The notes under the pieces are model-generated. The model saw only the letters and a list, made by a program, of their open reading frames with translations, did not search any database and was not told where the DNA came from. Below are positions 12,601 through 27,600 of a stretch of DNA of 64,000 nt, one piece after another; positions within the stretch are counted from its first letter, which is position 1; the number at the start of each line of letters is the position of its first letter. A program made the position numbers and the translations under genes. Source of the stretch: Notospermus geniculatus (Eukaryota; Nemertea; Pilidiophora; Heteronemertea; Lineidae); contig NMRB01000586.1 in the NCBI GenBank assembly GCA_002633025.1, positions 129,792 to 193,791 on the forward strand, given 5' to 3'.

Positions 12601-15600
12601 CCAAGGATTCGAACCCAGGACCTGCTGCTTACGAATAAAACTTACTCTCTAAATCGCCGACTGTGCAACTTCAATGCCGCCGGTGACTTATTCAAACTTC
12701 CCGCGATCGGAGAGTTCACGCCTGAGCTGAACGGACTTCCCGGCGACAGCGGGCTCATGCTGATCGGCGACGTTTGTGATATGGGTGACATATCGTTACT
12801 GGCAGTTGTGTAAATATCTGACATCTTGGAACTCATACCTGGAGAGAAAGAAACAAATTTCGTGTTTTTCTTGGCCTAAAAACAACAATTTTACCTTTCC
12901 CTGACCTACTGTGTTTTGCTTTCATCTACCGGTACTGCTGATAAATTTCGTCCAATTTTCAAACCGTGAGTCAAAAGCCAAACAGCAACCTCTAGATGTA
13001 GATGACATCAGGCAAGGTAAATTCAATGCACAGCAGGAGGAAACCAGAGTGCCCAGAGAAAACCTGCGCTGTCTAAGAGAGTCGTCCTCTGTCAGAACGA
13101 AGATGTAGTCTGACCGAGGATCGAACCTGGATCCTCAGAGGTGACAGGTGCTGATGTTAACACTATGCCATTCTGACAGCCCAGGGCTGGGTTGCACAAA
13201 ACTCATGTTAGCGCTAACATGATGTTAGCGCTAACATCATGTTAAATGATATAAAATGACAATGGATTTTGACGTCATCTAACATAAAAGTTAGCGCTAA
13301 CGCCATGTTAGCGCTAACATGAGTTTTGTGCAACCGGCCCCTGACAGTTATCATGAAATACTTACACTACAGGGGCAAATGAAAGCCCTAGATATGTCCG
13401 CAAATGATAGGTATGGACAACTGGAGTAAGAATCTTCCCTACACAACGGTGTGATTAATACAACAGCATAGGGCTGTCATTTCAATCGATCACACTCCCA
13501 CTGCTCACCAGTGGAAGTACTCAGCGAAATGGTTCTGCCCTCAAATGGTACAAGGCAGTATCTCTTCTCAAGTAGGGGGGATGGACAACTGGAATAAGAG
13601 CCTCAGTGATGGAGCTCTCAGTTCAATCAACCATGCTCCTACTGGAGATATTGCCCGTTTTCATTGCAGAGGCAGAAAATGACCTAAAGAAAAGCAATAT
13701 TACAGGCAATGCATCGAGTTATCATGGTTAATAGCTGAAAGACAAGAAATGCGTTGATGGTTAGCTTATCCACCCCCAGAGTCCAGCAGACGGCACCTTC
13801 TGTCAAAGTTTTGTCACATCCCATGGTACTGATTGAAAAATATTTGAAGAAAGTTTGTTCCTATCAACCATCTGAAGAATGTTTCTTCAAATTTTTTCCA
13901 AATCTTTTCGAAGGATTTTTAGAAAACCACCGGTACAACAGAAGATACCGTCTGTTCAAACTTGGGGTTGACCAATCGAGTTAGAACTATTTGCTGAAAA
14001 AGAGTTGTTAGGAAGAAATAAAGCTCTGTCTTCTGCAGCAGGTCTGTCCAAAACAGACAAATCCCAAATTGACGAATCTGCACATGTATCCAGCCTTTTT
14101 TTTGCACAACGAGCCTTTTTTTGAAAACATGTCTTGAATTCCTGTATCTTGCAGCCATCAATCCACTGCACATCCAGCAACAATCAACTCGTCGGGTCAA
14201 ATCCTAAAATCTGGTTGCTCAGCGAGTGAAGTTAGACGTCCTCAATCCTCAAAATCTGTCATATCCAGATGAAGCATTCCCGAACGAACTGTCTGCATAT
14301 CGTACTGGATTGAATCTTTCTATCAGGGCTGAAGCCACAGCATTGCTGGTCCTGGTAGGAAGAGGCCATCTCAAGCTACTCATGTTCTTCACTTGAAAGG
14401 AGTCATTTACATGTACTTGCCCTTGCAAAGACACAAGACTACAGCAACACGGCTTACTGTCCCAGTCCCATGGGACGTGAAGAGCCAGGGATAGTTAAAG
14501 CTGGATTTGGACCTGGGACCTGCTGCTTGCAAAGCGGATGTGATAACCACTAGGCTATCAGGGCTCCATATAAAGGTTGTATTTACATTTCTGGTGTGAA
14601 GCCTACTGTCTACGGGTACATGTTAACTGTCCTAAATGCGTTATGATTCTTTGTGTTAAACTTTGCAGCGGTTCTAGCCCTAAGGGCTGAAGCAGATGCA
14701 CCATCCCCTATGAATGCCTCCTAGTGATCAAGTTCTTTTTGGAGTTTTAAGTGGGGCCCAGCATGGACCATTTTCATGGCCTTGTCGGCACATGTGATTT
14801 CTAAAATCAATGATCTATGGGAATACAGTAGAACCTCCCATCACAGACACCTCTGCTAGGAGAACACCTCTCTATTAAGTACAGTAAGATTTCAGTCCCT
14901 AAATGGTCAGATCTGTTCATTTTCACCTCTGAATTGAGGACACCTCTGAATTAAGGACAGCACTGGGTGCTCCCAATGGTGCATGCAATGGAGAGGTGCC
15001 AAACTGTTTCTGCAAGACCTCACTAAGGCCTAGATATGCCATCCAACATTACTGTACAATATGAGGCCCAAAATAAGGGCATGTGCTTCTGGCATGATGG
15101 GTAGAAGAAAGTTTGGCAATAATATTGCCCATTTTGATCCTCATATTGTGCAATAATATTGTACGTGTGTGGGCGAGGTGCCCATTTGCACTTATAAAGA
15201 CTTTTTATCAGAACAGAAATCGATCACAAGGTGGCACTTTGCGGGGGATGAATGCACTAAAACCGACTCACCAAGACAAGAACAAGGACCACTATCAAGG
15301 GATGCGTCACTCCCACCGCTGTTTATCAAGAACCCAGTCAGGTGTGGGTTGATTGGGATCACTGTTTTAGCAAAATAAACTCGTTAGTTTAGGTAATTTT
15401 GGAAATCTGACGATTTGTAGAGAGTGTGCAGGAGACGTCATCGGGTCACGTGATAGTCTATATCTGCCATATTGGATGGAAATGACGTCATCTACCACGT
15501 GGTGCACTTTGTCGTCAGCACCAAGTGGAGTATGTGTGACTTCAACCATGACGTGATCTACAAGTGGCGCACTTTGTCGTCGACGTCAGCATGGTGGACC

Positions 15601-18600
15601 GCCAATCAAAAGTGACGTCATAATGAGCAACTGCACACTCTCTATACAGAGTGGCCCACAAAAATGTCAAAATCCTCACAAAATAGGTTTTACCGGCAGT
15701 TACAAGAAATCGTCCATATTTGATTTGTTGATATTTTGTTCACTAATTTTTGCAAAAGTGTCAACAATGGCGTCTCCTCCAGAAGCGTTTTGTCCACTCA
15801 GATTCCAATCTACGTGCGCACTCCTCAAAATCTTGCACAAATTCAGCGTCTAAGGATTTTTGATGAGAATTTTGTGCGAAATAAATTTTGCACAAAATGC
15901 ACGACGCCTTCTGATAATTCTCTTCATAGCGCCATCTCTCTTCAACTCCTAAAACTAACCTTCCTGTGAAAAATCGCCTCCGAAAACATGCAAGTGATTA
16001 TTACTGCTAGTTAAACGCCAACTAAAGGTCGATTTCTCTTCCTCCTGCGATGAACTTTGGTAAAGCGCCCTCTCAAAGGGATTCAAGGAACTTCCCTGGG
16101 TCAAGTTACCCCGACCGTCGTCTTCCTCTCGGAGGTCATCAAGGTCAAGGTTACTGAAGTTCCGGTTCAGCTCTAGTCGGTCCAGGATGAGTGCTTTTTC
16201 AATCAGATACTGGTCTATGAGTTTCGGTTTTCGGTACAACACTTGAGTTTCTTCATCTACAAGAGGTTTTTACACAATACAAGGCAGAAAATAGGGACAG
16301 AAATTTGCATTAGAAAAGACTGAATTTTCATGCATACAGTGTGTGACATGAAATACCGGTAAAAGGTTTTCTAAAGGGGCTGTTCATTCCCGTCAATTGA
16401 GGAATCTGAGTTGTGATCCTTAGGCTTCCGTTACATGGAAGTATTCGGTATACGAAAATGCCGGATAACAATGGCTTCACGGTGGTGAATCCTCGGAATG
16501 CTTTTGTTAAACGGCGTTTTTGTATACCGTATACTTCTATGTAACGGAAGCCTTAGGAATACAGAAAAAAGCTATGCACTTGCAAATTGCAGGGATTATT
16601 TGTTGTGCTGTACAGAATAATCGCTGCAATTTGCAGCTTCATAGCTTTCTCCATTTCCTCAAGGATCACAACTCAGATTCCTCATTTGACGAAAACGAAC
16701 AGCCCCTTTCAAAACAAATGACGCCAACCTCGGCACTGACCTTCTTGTGATAGATCCTCCTCGACAGATATCCCAGAATACTCGGGATTGACGACGTCAC
16801 CCTCCTCAAATAACCGCGCCTTCTTCTTCTCTTCTCGTTCCTTCAAAATCACCTTCTTGAGCGTGCTCGGTTTTTTCACTTTTGGGACTTCGCGTTCCTT
16901 CCCACGTTTTTTCTGCGGTCCGCTGCTGTCGAGAACGTTTAAGATTGTTTCGTATTCCGTTGCTGGTTTCTTCGGAGCTGGAACGTCTTTGGCCGGCTCC
17001 GCCTTCTTGGGCTTGGAATTCTGGGAAGAGAAATTGAAATGATGAAAATACAGTGGACCCCTCTATTGTGGACACTCTATAGTCGTTATCATGTCCGCTT
17101 AGCAAGTGACAGGTCTCGGGTTCGAATCCAGCCCGGGCCATACGGGATTAATAATCTCTGGCTCTTCAGTCCGTGGCATGGGACAGTTAGCCGTGGTGCC
17201 TTGTACCTTGTGCCTTTGCAAGGGCAAGTAAAAGACCCCATCCAAGTGAGGAACATGAGTAGCTTGAGATGGCCTCTTCCACACTCACCAGGGCCAATAA
17301 TGCTATGGCTTTGGCCCTGACGGAAAAATCGAATAGAAATACAATTACAAATACCTCAAGTGCAGTGATCATCTCAGCAATATTCAACGACATAGGCTGC
17401 TTGGATTTCTTCCCAGAATTCTGCGGTGGTGTCGGTTTTGTCGCCTTCGGTCCAATCTCCTTCAAGAATTGCTGTTCTAGCGATATCTCCATCAGTTCTC
17501 TCTCCGCGGCCATATTCGCCATTTCTCGTCTTTTCCGACGTTTTCGGGCGATTTTGTTTTCCTTTGCTGGAAGGAGAGAGGAGACTGTCAGGACTCAGGG
17601 GAATGCAAGCTGTGCCCTGGACTCACAGATCGGGGTGCAAGTGGCACCCTGGACTCGGAGGCAGATTCAAGGCTGCAAGCTTTGCCCTGGACTCAAGAGG
17701 TGGATTCAGGGGAGTGCAAGCTTTGCCCTGGACTCAGAGGTGGATTCAGGGGAGTGCAAGCTTTGCCCTGGGCTCAAGAGGTGGATTCAGGGGAGTGCAA
17801 GCTTTGCCCTGGGCTCAAGAGGTGGATTCAGGGGAGTGCAAGCTGCGCCCTGGATTCAGGGGAGTGCAAGCTGCGCCCTGGACTCAAGAGGTGGATTCAG
17901 GGGAGTGCAAGCTGTGCCCTGGACTCAGCGGTGGATCGGGGGCGCAAGTAACATGAGTAATGCCCTGGACTCAAAGGGAGATTCAGGGGATGCGAGTGGT
18001 GCCCTGGACTCAGAGGTAGATTCTGGGGGCGCAAGTGGAGCCCTAAACTCACAGGCAGTTCCATGGGACGCGAGTGGAGCCCATGGACTCAAAGCCAGAT
18101 TCAGGTGATGCAGGTGGTGCCCTGGACTCAGACCTGAACAGAGCCTCCAGAACTACACCTTTGTGCCACGATACAGAAGAAATCTGCCTTCCCTTTACAT
18201 TCATTATTTGAAAGATACATGTACCGACCTGTTTTTCCCCCGTCTGCACTGTCGTCACTCCCCAGATCATCCCCAGCAGCAGCAGCATCGGCGAAAGGTG
18301 AACACCACTTCAAGGTCTTGAGTTCCTCGTTGTCCGGTTGCCAGGCATTCTGCGGTCCGCCGGGTCCCTGAAAACGAAAACTCTCCATTGAGGACAGAAA
18401 AGAAGAGGCTGCAATTTGAGGTGACAAAAGTTCACCATTGTAGTTTCTTCAGCTGCCCTCAAATTGGAGCCCTGGTAGTCTAGTGGTTATCACATTCACT
18501 AAGCAAGCAGCAGGTCCCGGGTTTGAATCCAGCCCGGGCCATGTGGGATTAATCATCCCTGACTCTTCACGTCCATCGCATAGGACAGTAAGCCGTGTGC

Positions 18601-21600
18601 CTTGCACCTTGTTCCTTTGCAAGGGCAAGTAAAAGACCCCATCCAAGTGAGGAACATGAGTAGCTTGAGATGGCCTCCTCCATACTTACCAGGGCCAACA
18701 ATGCCTTGGTTTTGGCCCTGATGGAAAAATTAAATGCAATACCCTCAAACGTCATGTCATTTCGAGATATCCTATGACCCCACAACAACATGTGTTGAAA
18801 AGGACCAAAATGTACAGAATTTGTAGCGACAAACTTACGTAGGGTCGTCCAGTTCCCGTTGACTTAAGGATATCACTATACGTCAGCGCTTGTAACGGCG
18901 CCGACCCCGCCGCCGGGCCTAATCCAGGAAATTCCGTCTCGTCTTCGAAATGCAATGGCGCCATCTCGTCGTTTATTAACGCATCGAAAGACGCATGTGA
19001 GCCACTTCGTCGTAGTGTACTCTGTTCCGGGTCGTCCGATTTTGAACCGCTGACTGCGTTCTCGTCGTCATTCTCCTCGTTTTTATCGCCCAATTCTCGT
19101 AAAATTTTCCTTTTCCCACCACGGCGCCGTCGACGCCGCCGTTTTTTCTTACCCGAATTGTCTACTTCCATCCCCGCACCGTCCGAAAGATGCCCAGCCA
19201 GCATTGCGTTATTACCGGCTAACAACGCGACATCCGGCCTCACCATAGGTGGCGCTTTGGCAACATTTGCATACGACATTTTCGCGTACGCCTCCGCCCC
19301 ACCCGGGACTGGATTTACAAAATTCTGAATATTGACACCAGCTGGCACTAAACTCAGTACGGGATTCACATAGTGTATAGTATTCCCACCAGATGGCAGC
19401 ACTGTCGGAATTTCTAGTAACTTCCTAACTTGATAATTCTTAGTAGCAACGTCTGGCATTACTGCCAGCGCCCCCTGTTTGGCAAGGTTCGTATCAGTCG
19501 ATGGCACATTATTTAGAACTGAATTCACAGGATGTGTTCCGCATGATGTTAAATTTCGACGGTGGAGCGGCGAACTGTATCCGGAATCCGAATCCACCTC
19601 CTCCTCCGAATCCGACGGCGTGTGCGCCGGCATGTTCGAAGCTTTATTCACCATACGATGTTTTGACTTCAGATATAACGAATTTGGTAGCTCTGCCAGT
19701 GTCAGGTTGGCAAGGTCTTCATTGAAATCTGCAACAAGGATGAAAATATGTGAACTCATCTGCCCTGAGAGTCCAGCAGACGGCATCTTCTGTCAAAGCT
19801 TTCCCACATCCTATGCTATAGATTGAAAAATATTCCAAGAAAGGTTGTTCCTATCAACCATCTGAAGAATGTTTCTTCATATTTTCTCTGATTCATTTCC
19901 AAGGCTTTTAGAAAACTTGAGCAGAAGATATCGTCTGCTCAAAACTGGGGCACATGAGTTAGCCCATTAGGCCTTAATTAGGGATGTAATGAGGAACCGG
20001 CGGAACTACTCCGTGACGTGGCGCTGACGAACAACTCAGTTAAAACTATGACGTCGAAACTCAAGCCAACGTTATTTGCCATTTAATTCTGAAACTACAC
20101 CCTACTTCTAGCCCTAAATATACCTGAAGTAGTCCACTGAATTTTGAATTTTACACGTCCGTCATCAAGTATAGGACTGGCTCAATGTATCTGAGTATTT
20201 TCAAAAGAAAATTCAAGCGGGAACATGATGAATTTCATCGATAAAATTGACTATTTTAGCGTAAATAACAGACCGAAGAGCGACGTCATTGATTCTGAAT
20301 GACGCATTTCACGTCACGTCACGACGTCAATGACGTTTTAAACGTCGCAGCGCATGCGTTCTTGTGAAAAAACTGAGTTGTTGCCCAGCGCCTCCTTTTA
20401 GCACGCCGGTTCCCCATTAAAGGCAGATAATGTTGTGGACGAACATTTCTCCATACCTGTCTGTATGGCTATGTCCAGAAGTATAATTATCCGTTTTTTC
20501 TGCTTTTTCTTGCCGCCGCCGACAGCCTCGTTCTGAACTCCGACGCTAACTTTCCCTGGATTGTCTTGTTCCGATGTTATCTGCTGAAACAGGCAAGAAA
20601 ACATTAATTATTCATTTTATCCATCCCTGATGCAGTACAAGAAGGATATAACGTCAGGAACATACAATCGCTCAAGTGGCCTGCACACGAGTGCAATTTT
20701 GCCTCCAACTACGGCGATTTTTGCCTCCCACTTGCAAATGTCATCGTGTGCGGTGGTCGGAGGCAGAGGTGGAGACGGATTTTTTGCCTCCAACGCAGAT
20801 CATATGTTTGAATGACGTCGCGCCGCATCTACAGGATGCAAATTTGCAATCGTGTGCGGTGGCTGATGCACACCGTGTGCGGTTATAGGATGCTGAGACA
20901 AAAAGCTCCTCTGGAGGCAACGTCGGAGACAAAATTGCACTCGTGTGCGGCAGGTTTCACAGCGCCTCCCAAGTGCTGGAAATTCTGCAGGTGCCTCATT
21001 AGCAAAACACTGAGGTTTAATCAAAATCAGTGTATTTTACAATACATAGAAGTCTGTAAACATGCTTAGTCTGACCCACAGAATGCCGATTCTGCATAAA
21101 TTCTGGTGCCAAATGACCTTGGTTACCAGCATAAGGGTTGAAGGGCAAACGGATAGGGGCAGAACCTTGAGTTCTATTAAGGGCACATAAACTGTCATTT
21201 TGTTTAATATCACTATCAGCCACAATAGTTGTAAGATAATTTGAACTAATTCAATCATTATTTGTGATTGATACAGGCAAAAATTCATAAGCTAGCATTT
21301 AGAGATTTTTCACACTGTGCACTGGTTATTCATCTCTTTGGTCAAATTGGCCACGGGTAGTAATTGGGGGAGGGGGAAGGGAGGGGAGGGGGAGGAGGTC
21401 TAAAGATCAAAAGCTTTTGTATTTATGTCTGAAATGATAATGGTCTGTAACACGCTAGTGTCCCTGTAAAAGAGGGAGTGTGTACAATGGATGGAACAGC
21501 TACACAACATAATCTCAGTACACACTGGCTCTTCCAAGAAGTCTTTCACATCCCACTGCACTCACCTGACCAGGATTCCCTGCACGACTATTCGAACGAC

Positions 21601-24600
21601 TTCTTCCCCCGCGTTTAGCCTTCTTCCTTCCCCTCTTCGTCGTCGGCAGTGAATTCCCCTGGCCCAGTGCGGCCAAAAATGCCTGCCCGCCGTTAAACAC
21701 CCCTTGAGCATTAGCAAAAGGCATAGGCTGCCTTATAGGCATCCCCGGCATCGCAACAGGGAATTGTGGTTCCATTATCGGTTGATAGGGGGCAGCAGGT
21801 ACTATCACAGATGTCATGTTGAAAGGTGCCGTCGGGAAGTTACCATACGGAGTTGTGTATCCAGTGAAATGAGCCGCCGATGGATTGCGGTTACCGCCAC
21901 GTCCACGACCTCTCCCACCCTGGGGATTTTGAGGTTGAGGCCACCTATTGGGAAACAAGAGAACTAAGTCATTTTCTGGTCTCTTTTTGTGAAGCACTAG
22001 GACCTGGGCCTCCTCAGCCTTGTTCCAAAGGTCGATTTCTGACCTTGCTATCTAGGCCTTCTCTGACCTTGCTCTTAGGTCATCCTCTGACCTTGTTAAG
22101 TTGTTGCAAAGGTCGCTCTCTGAAAAGGTCATTGCATGACCTTACCACAAAGGTCATTGTCTGACCTTGCTGTGAAGGTCACTCTCTGACCTTGCTCTCA
22201 AGGTCACTTTGCTCTCAGGTCACTTTCTGACCTTTAGCTCTCTCAAGGACAAGGTCACTCTCTGACCTTGCTCTCAAGGACAAGGTCACTCTCTGACCTT
22301 GCTCTCAAGGACAAGGTCACTCTCTGACCTTGCTCTCAACTTGCAAAGGACAAGGTCACTCTCTGACCTTGTTCAAAAGGATAAGGTCACTGTATGACCT
22401 TGCTGCAACTGGGTCATTCACTGACCTTACTTCAAGGTCATTCTCCTTACCTCACTCCATTGGGCATAAAAGTATTCGGGTCACCTTGTACGAACGGGTA
22501 ACAGTTTGTCATGTATTCGGGTATACCATTGGCACATGGCGGTGGGCCTTCTTGTTTCTCTGGGCTGACTGGGACAAATACCTTGGCATCGACGGAGAGG
22601 CGACTCCCAGCCTGAAAATAGATGAACGTAATGAAAATAAGTACTGGTACATGAAAGTCACAATGCAGGGGTTTAGTTATCATTTTTGTACAGGAATTCA
22701 TGACTTCCTCAACCCAAAAACCAGGAAGTATTGGGATTTTTCTTGGAAGTCAATGTACTTCATAAGCTTAAATACATTAGAAGTTTAAAATTGTTTGGAA
22801 GTACTTCCTGGAGCCTAAAATTTGTTAGTATTTTGACTTCTGTGACTTCCAAACGTCCCTCTAAAATCTGGCGTCCACTAGGCCATGGACGAGACACAGA
22901 ATGCAAATTTCGTATTATCCGCATTCATTCAGCAACCTCGCCGCATATTCTTGAAAGATTCCGTTCAATGTCTTTATCATTCCTAAACAGTTCCCGGCGT
23001 TTCTGCACTTTCGGGAGAGGGCAAAATGCCAAATAGTCATTGACACGGGAAGAATGCCAAAATGAATAATTTGCTTCCGCAACCCTTTCTTGTCCGCCCT
23101 CTAGTGGACGCCACCCATAACTAAACCCCTGCGAGGAAAGGGTTAACAGCCTTACAACACAATAGCTAAAATAGGTCTTTGCAGGTTGACAACAGTTTAG
23201 TGGACAGCAGCTTGGTAAAACATGAGTAAAGTGCTGACCAGTGATGATCACCCGTGGCATGTCTGTACTTTTGCCAGATTGGGTCACATATGTGTGGCGG
23301 TCTAGGAAAACCCGGTGGAAGTCGCTGAATGATCAACAAGGGCTGTCAGATTGCTTGTGCATTTACTGTTTACCTGTTACGTAGTACATTTCAACTATTG
23401 AAATGTGCGGGTTCACCAAGGCCATTCTTTCATTAAATGCGACATCTGATGGGTTTTCCTATACCGCCTCACATGTGTTTAGCCAGCAGGGAATAATTTG
23501 GGGCATGTTATTGTTAGAATCTAACACATTCGTCATTATTGAAAAAATATCAGTCGTTTATGCATAGGCCTAGTATTTTGAATCTTCATAGATGAAGAAA
23601 ATTATCATCGTAGATCATAGAGAGGAGCAATAACCTAGCCCTAGGCCTAGTACAGAATGTGCCTAGAGTCATGCGTTACTATATCTGTATTATGACTACT
23701 TGACTTGACAAAGAGCTGTCTTCAACTGTAAAATCATGAAAGCATTCACTCAATCGTATTCAATAGATGACGTGCAGGGCATGATAGGACAGAAATGATT
23801 TAAAGCATGTTCACTTGCTTTCTTAAATACACTCTGTTGTATATTGTACCTCCCAGGCTGACCCAAATTAATTGTCTGCGTAAACGCTGCTACACACGAT
23901 CAAATTTTTCATCCAATTTTTTGGGAAATTCAGATTCGGGGCGTTATTGTGGCTTCAATGTATAAACCCGCATGTAGGCCTTTCTTGAGCGTATTCAGAA
24001 AATTGCAGGGATCAAAGTTCATATTGTGAAAAAGGAGATTCTCGCACAGAGCAAAATCCCGGTTGCATTTTAGACCAAATGGTCATGAACTTTGAACTCT
24101 GAATTGGATGAAAAATTTGATCGTGTGTACTTTGTATTGGCGATAAATGCAGCACATTTATATTTTTCTATTTGTATTAGATTTTTCCATCAGGGCTGAA
24201 GCCAAAGCATTATTGGCCCTGGTAAGTATGGAAGAGGCCATCTCAAGCTGCTCATGTTCCTTATCTGGATGGTGTGGAAGAGGATTTTTCCGATTTTGAC
24301 GATGAAAATATGTGGCTCGGGCGTAGTGGCTTGGGTCTCTGGCTTGCGGTCAGAAGGTCCCGGCTTCGATCTCCACTCGGCGTGAGACTTTGGCTAAGTC
24401 TCTCTACATTGTACCTCAATTGCCCCACCCCACCCACGTGTTAAAGGGGTACCTAGCTGGCAGAGATGATGTGAATGTCTAGTCATGGTGCGCCTTGTGG
24501 CAGCCGGACTGTAGTACTTCGCGGAAAGGGGAGCTTGATCTGGATTGCACAGGCCTAAACTACATGTAGGGGTAATTGTGATTATGTGTCAGTGAAGTGC

Positions 24601-27600
24601 CTTGACACTTACCGGTAAATGTAAAAGGCACTATAGACCATGTGCACATGTGACATCATCATTGATGTCATAATTCGCACGTCAGCCATTTTTGACGGCA
24701 TCTGACGCTACGAATGCGTTGAACGTGCCGTCCAAAATGGCGGCATCTTGACGTCGCGGTGACGTCATAATCGTTGCTGCACGTCCTCTATAAGCCCACA
24801 CTATTATTATTTTTCCTATGTACCTCCAACCCTGTCTGAAAACCATGGGTAGGGTTGCTACAAACAGACAATTATTTTGGTCTACCCTCAGTAATTGAGG
24901 ACAGTATGAATATGATGAGTTCGCTAGGCCTCAATTAAAAAAATATCTTTTCAAAAGTGGAAGCACCAACTGTAACGGTGTGTAAGGGCACAATGATTAC
25001 TCCTGAACAATACACATGTACTGAGGATATTTATTTATATCTCAATTTTAAAATCGACGCAGAAATTGCAATATCAAAAGGTATGGAGAGATTGCCTTGG
25101 TTCTCTGCGAATGAATAGGAGCTGTCAGCGAGTTGACCACCAGGTGTCACTACCGCCCAATTCAATGCATCTAGCGGACCCAGTCATTATCGATCGAGCA
25201 GCAATCACGTAGATTTTCCTGTACATTGGTCCGCTAAGACTTTGCTGCCATCTGTTGGCAATATGCGCAGCTGACTGCTCCTATTGGACCCACGACCTTA
25301 TCATTGGCATGCGCCTCTTGCTCTTCGTCATGTTAGTGTACCTTGTACCTTTGCAAGGGCAAGTAAAAGACCCCATCCAAGTGAGGAACATGAGTAGCTT
25401 GAGATGGCCTCTTCCGTACTTACCAGGAGCAATACCGTAATACTATGGCTTCGGACCTGACGTAAAAATCAAAACAATACCTCTGTAAACAGGCCACCTC
25501 TCAGTTAAAAGACACCACCTGTCATTCCAAAAGGTGTCTCTAATATAGAGGTTGCATTGAAAATGAAACAGTCGACTGATTTTTGCACAATATACTACAT
25601 AATAATATGCCTAAACTCAAAATGAACTATACTGTGCCTATTTCCTATTGAACTGCATAAAAACTCAGGAAAATTATTCATACTTGTATCAGCGAGTCGT
25701 GACGTCTACAGATGTCTAAGCCTTGTATGTGTGTACAAAGTAAGTCAACGAAGCGTGAGACCTCGCTGAGATATTACCATGGCTAGGTATCAATATTTAC
25801 CAACGGTATGAAAACTGATGCAGGTCATAATATACTATTCACGAAATCGTGTATTATGAAAACGGCATTATGAAATAAAAAGTTGGCATGATTCTCGTGT
25901 GTCCCAGTTATGTACTTTCTCAGTAGATGCCAGAGATAAAGGAGTTATTGAATAATGTGAAAATATTGATTCTTTAGGTCTATGACGTCACAGTGTCAGC
26001 AGGGCCCGACCAAGAAACAGTCCTAATGGACTTTGTGCCCCAGGTTTAAAATCCAAGTGAGGAACATGAGTAGCTACCACATTTACATGTACATGCACCA
26101 GGGTCAATGACCTCTGCCCTGATGGAAAATCGAATACATGATTTGAATGGATCTGCAATCCCTCACATGTTCTGGCAACAGCTGGTAGGCTTAGTGGTCA
26201 AAAACAATCAGTCGTGTTTTCAACAAATGGATTTTATCAAAATACCGATTGTTTCCAATGTAGGCAGCTTCCTTAGCATGTCGTACAGGATATATTTTTT
26301 TCTCTACATAGGGTAAGGGCCAGGCTCCCTGTGTGGGTTTGTACAGCCGTATTATAGCCGTGCAAAATCCTATCCAATCAGTTTGGTACTGAACTGGTAT
26401 TGGCAACAGCCACGGGGACGTAGCTGCGGCCACCCAAGTTTTCTGCCAAAAATTGAACATTCTGAAATAAGGTTTACACATCAGCTCGTCAAAGGGGGGG
26501 GGGACATGCACCCTTCGGCACCCTTTTCTAGGTTGAAGGTGCATGCCCTTTTCACAAAGTTTGCACCATACCCAGTGGTGGATCCAGGAGTTGCTGAAGG
26601 GGGGGGGGCGTGGATTAGGCGAAGCCCATTCCCTGAGCATTGAAAGCGCGAAGCCCCACGGGGGGCTTCCCCCCTGATTTTTTTGGGTAAGTGCCAGAAA
26701 CGCGATTTCCTCACCTGGGAAGGCCAAATTTAACTTTCTTTTTATTGAAAATCAGGGGTCTGAAGGAACTACAAGAAGGAACCTTTCAAATTTTTTTGCT
26801 GCTCGGCGGCTGAACGGGGGGGGGGCGTGCGCCGGGCACGCCTCCCCTTGGATCCGCCACTGATACCATCATCGATATAACCCTGATATTAGCACTCAGC
26901 TCACGGTTCAATATTTTTTAGGGACAATGAACGACAGAATGGCGTCACTACCAGCAACTAAACAAGAGGAAATTGTACCGTTCTAAATATTGACATCAGG
27001 CCATGGAGATGGTCATAACTGGGATCACCATGACGCTATAACTTCCATCAATATTTCAACAGCTATGTTACTATACGACTACTAGCATGACTAGGCCATG
27101 TGTGACTTTTGATAAAGCACACCGGCTTGCCAAGTACCATCTGGTTATCAAGTTAATTTCTCTGTGAGAGTTTCATTCTATCACATTTTTTTATCAGGAA
27201 CGGAAATTCATTGATAAAATTTCAATTTGTATATACATGTGCGTGGAATGGTAGCAAGAGGGGCAATTTGCAGCAGCTCACGGGCGTGAACACGCCAGTA
27301 AAGCTGATTACGGGCATATTATGAATCACGCCAACAAGTTTTTTACACAGGCGTTTACGGTGTCGGCGCCCGTTTCCTGACACTGCTGCCCTTCTTTCAA
27401 AGACTCCACAGTCCGAGCAGACCGCAATTACAAGAAGGAGGATCTGATACCTTTTATCTGTCAAGATGAGGTCTCGTTTCCTACTTCAAGTTTGACCTCT
27501 GTTCCTGAATAACAACTCCCTCACTATCACCAAGCGGACAACACTCATTTCAAGCTACCCGATGGTGTGAACTGTAGACTGTATTGTGATTTGTTGTGCT

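Noticed and set aside
12603-12620. Box B-like motifs as real tRNA genes
   Set aside because: Heads lack a foldable acceptor stem and anticodon arm and continue into the shared SINE body.
17269-18108. Plus-strand open frame of 279 codons
   Set aside because: It is produced by the SECIS-binding exon's complement plus the minisatellite; no family match.
27222-27464. 80-codon minus frame in the large intron
   Set aside because: A Cys-rich look but no recognised motif, and no splice or conservation support.
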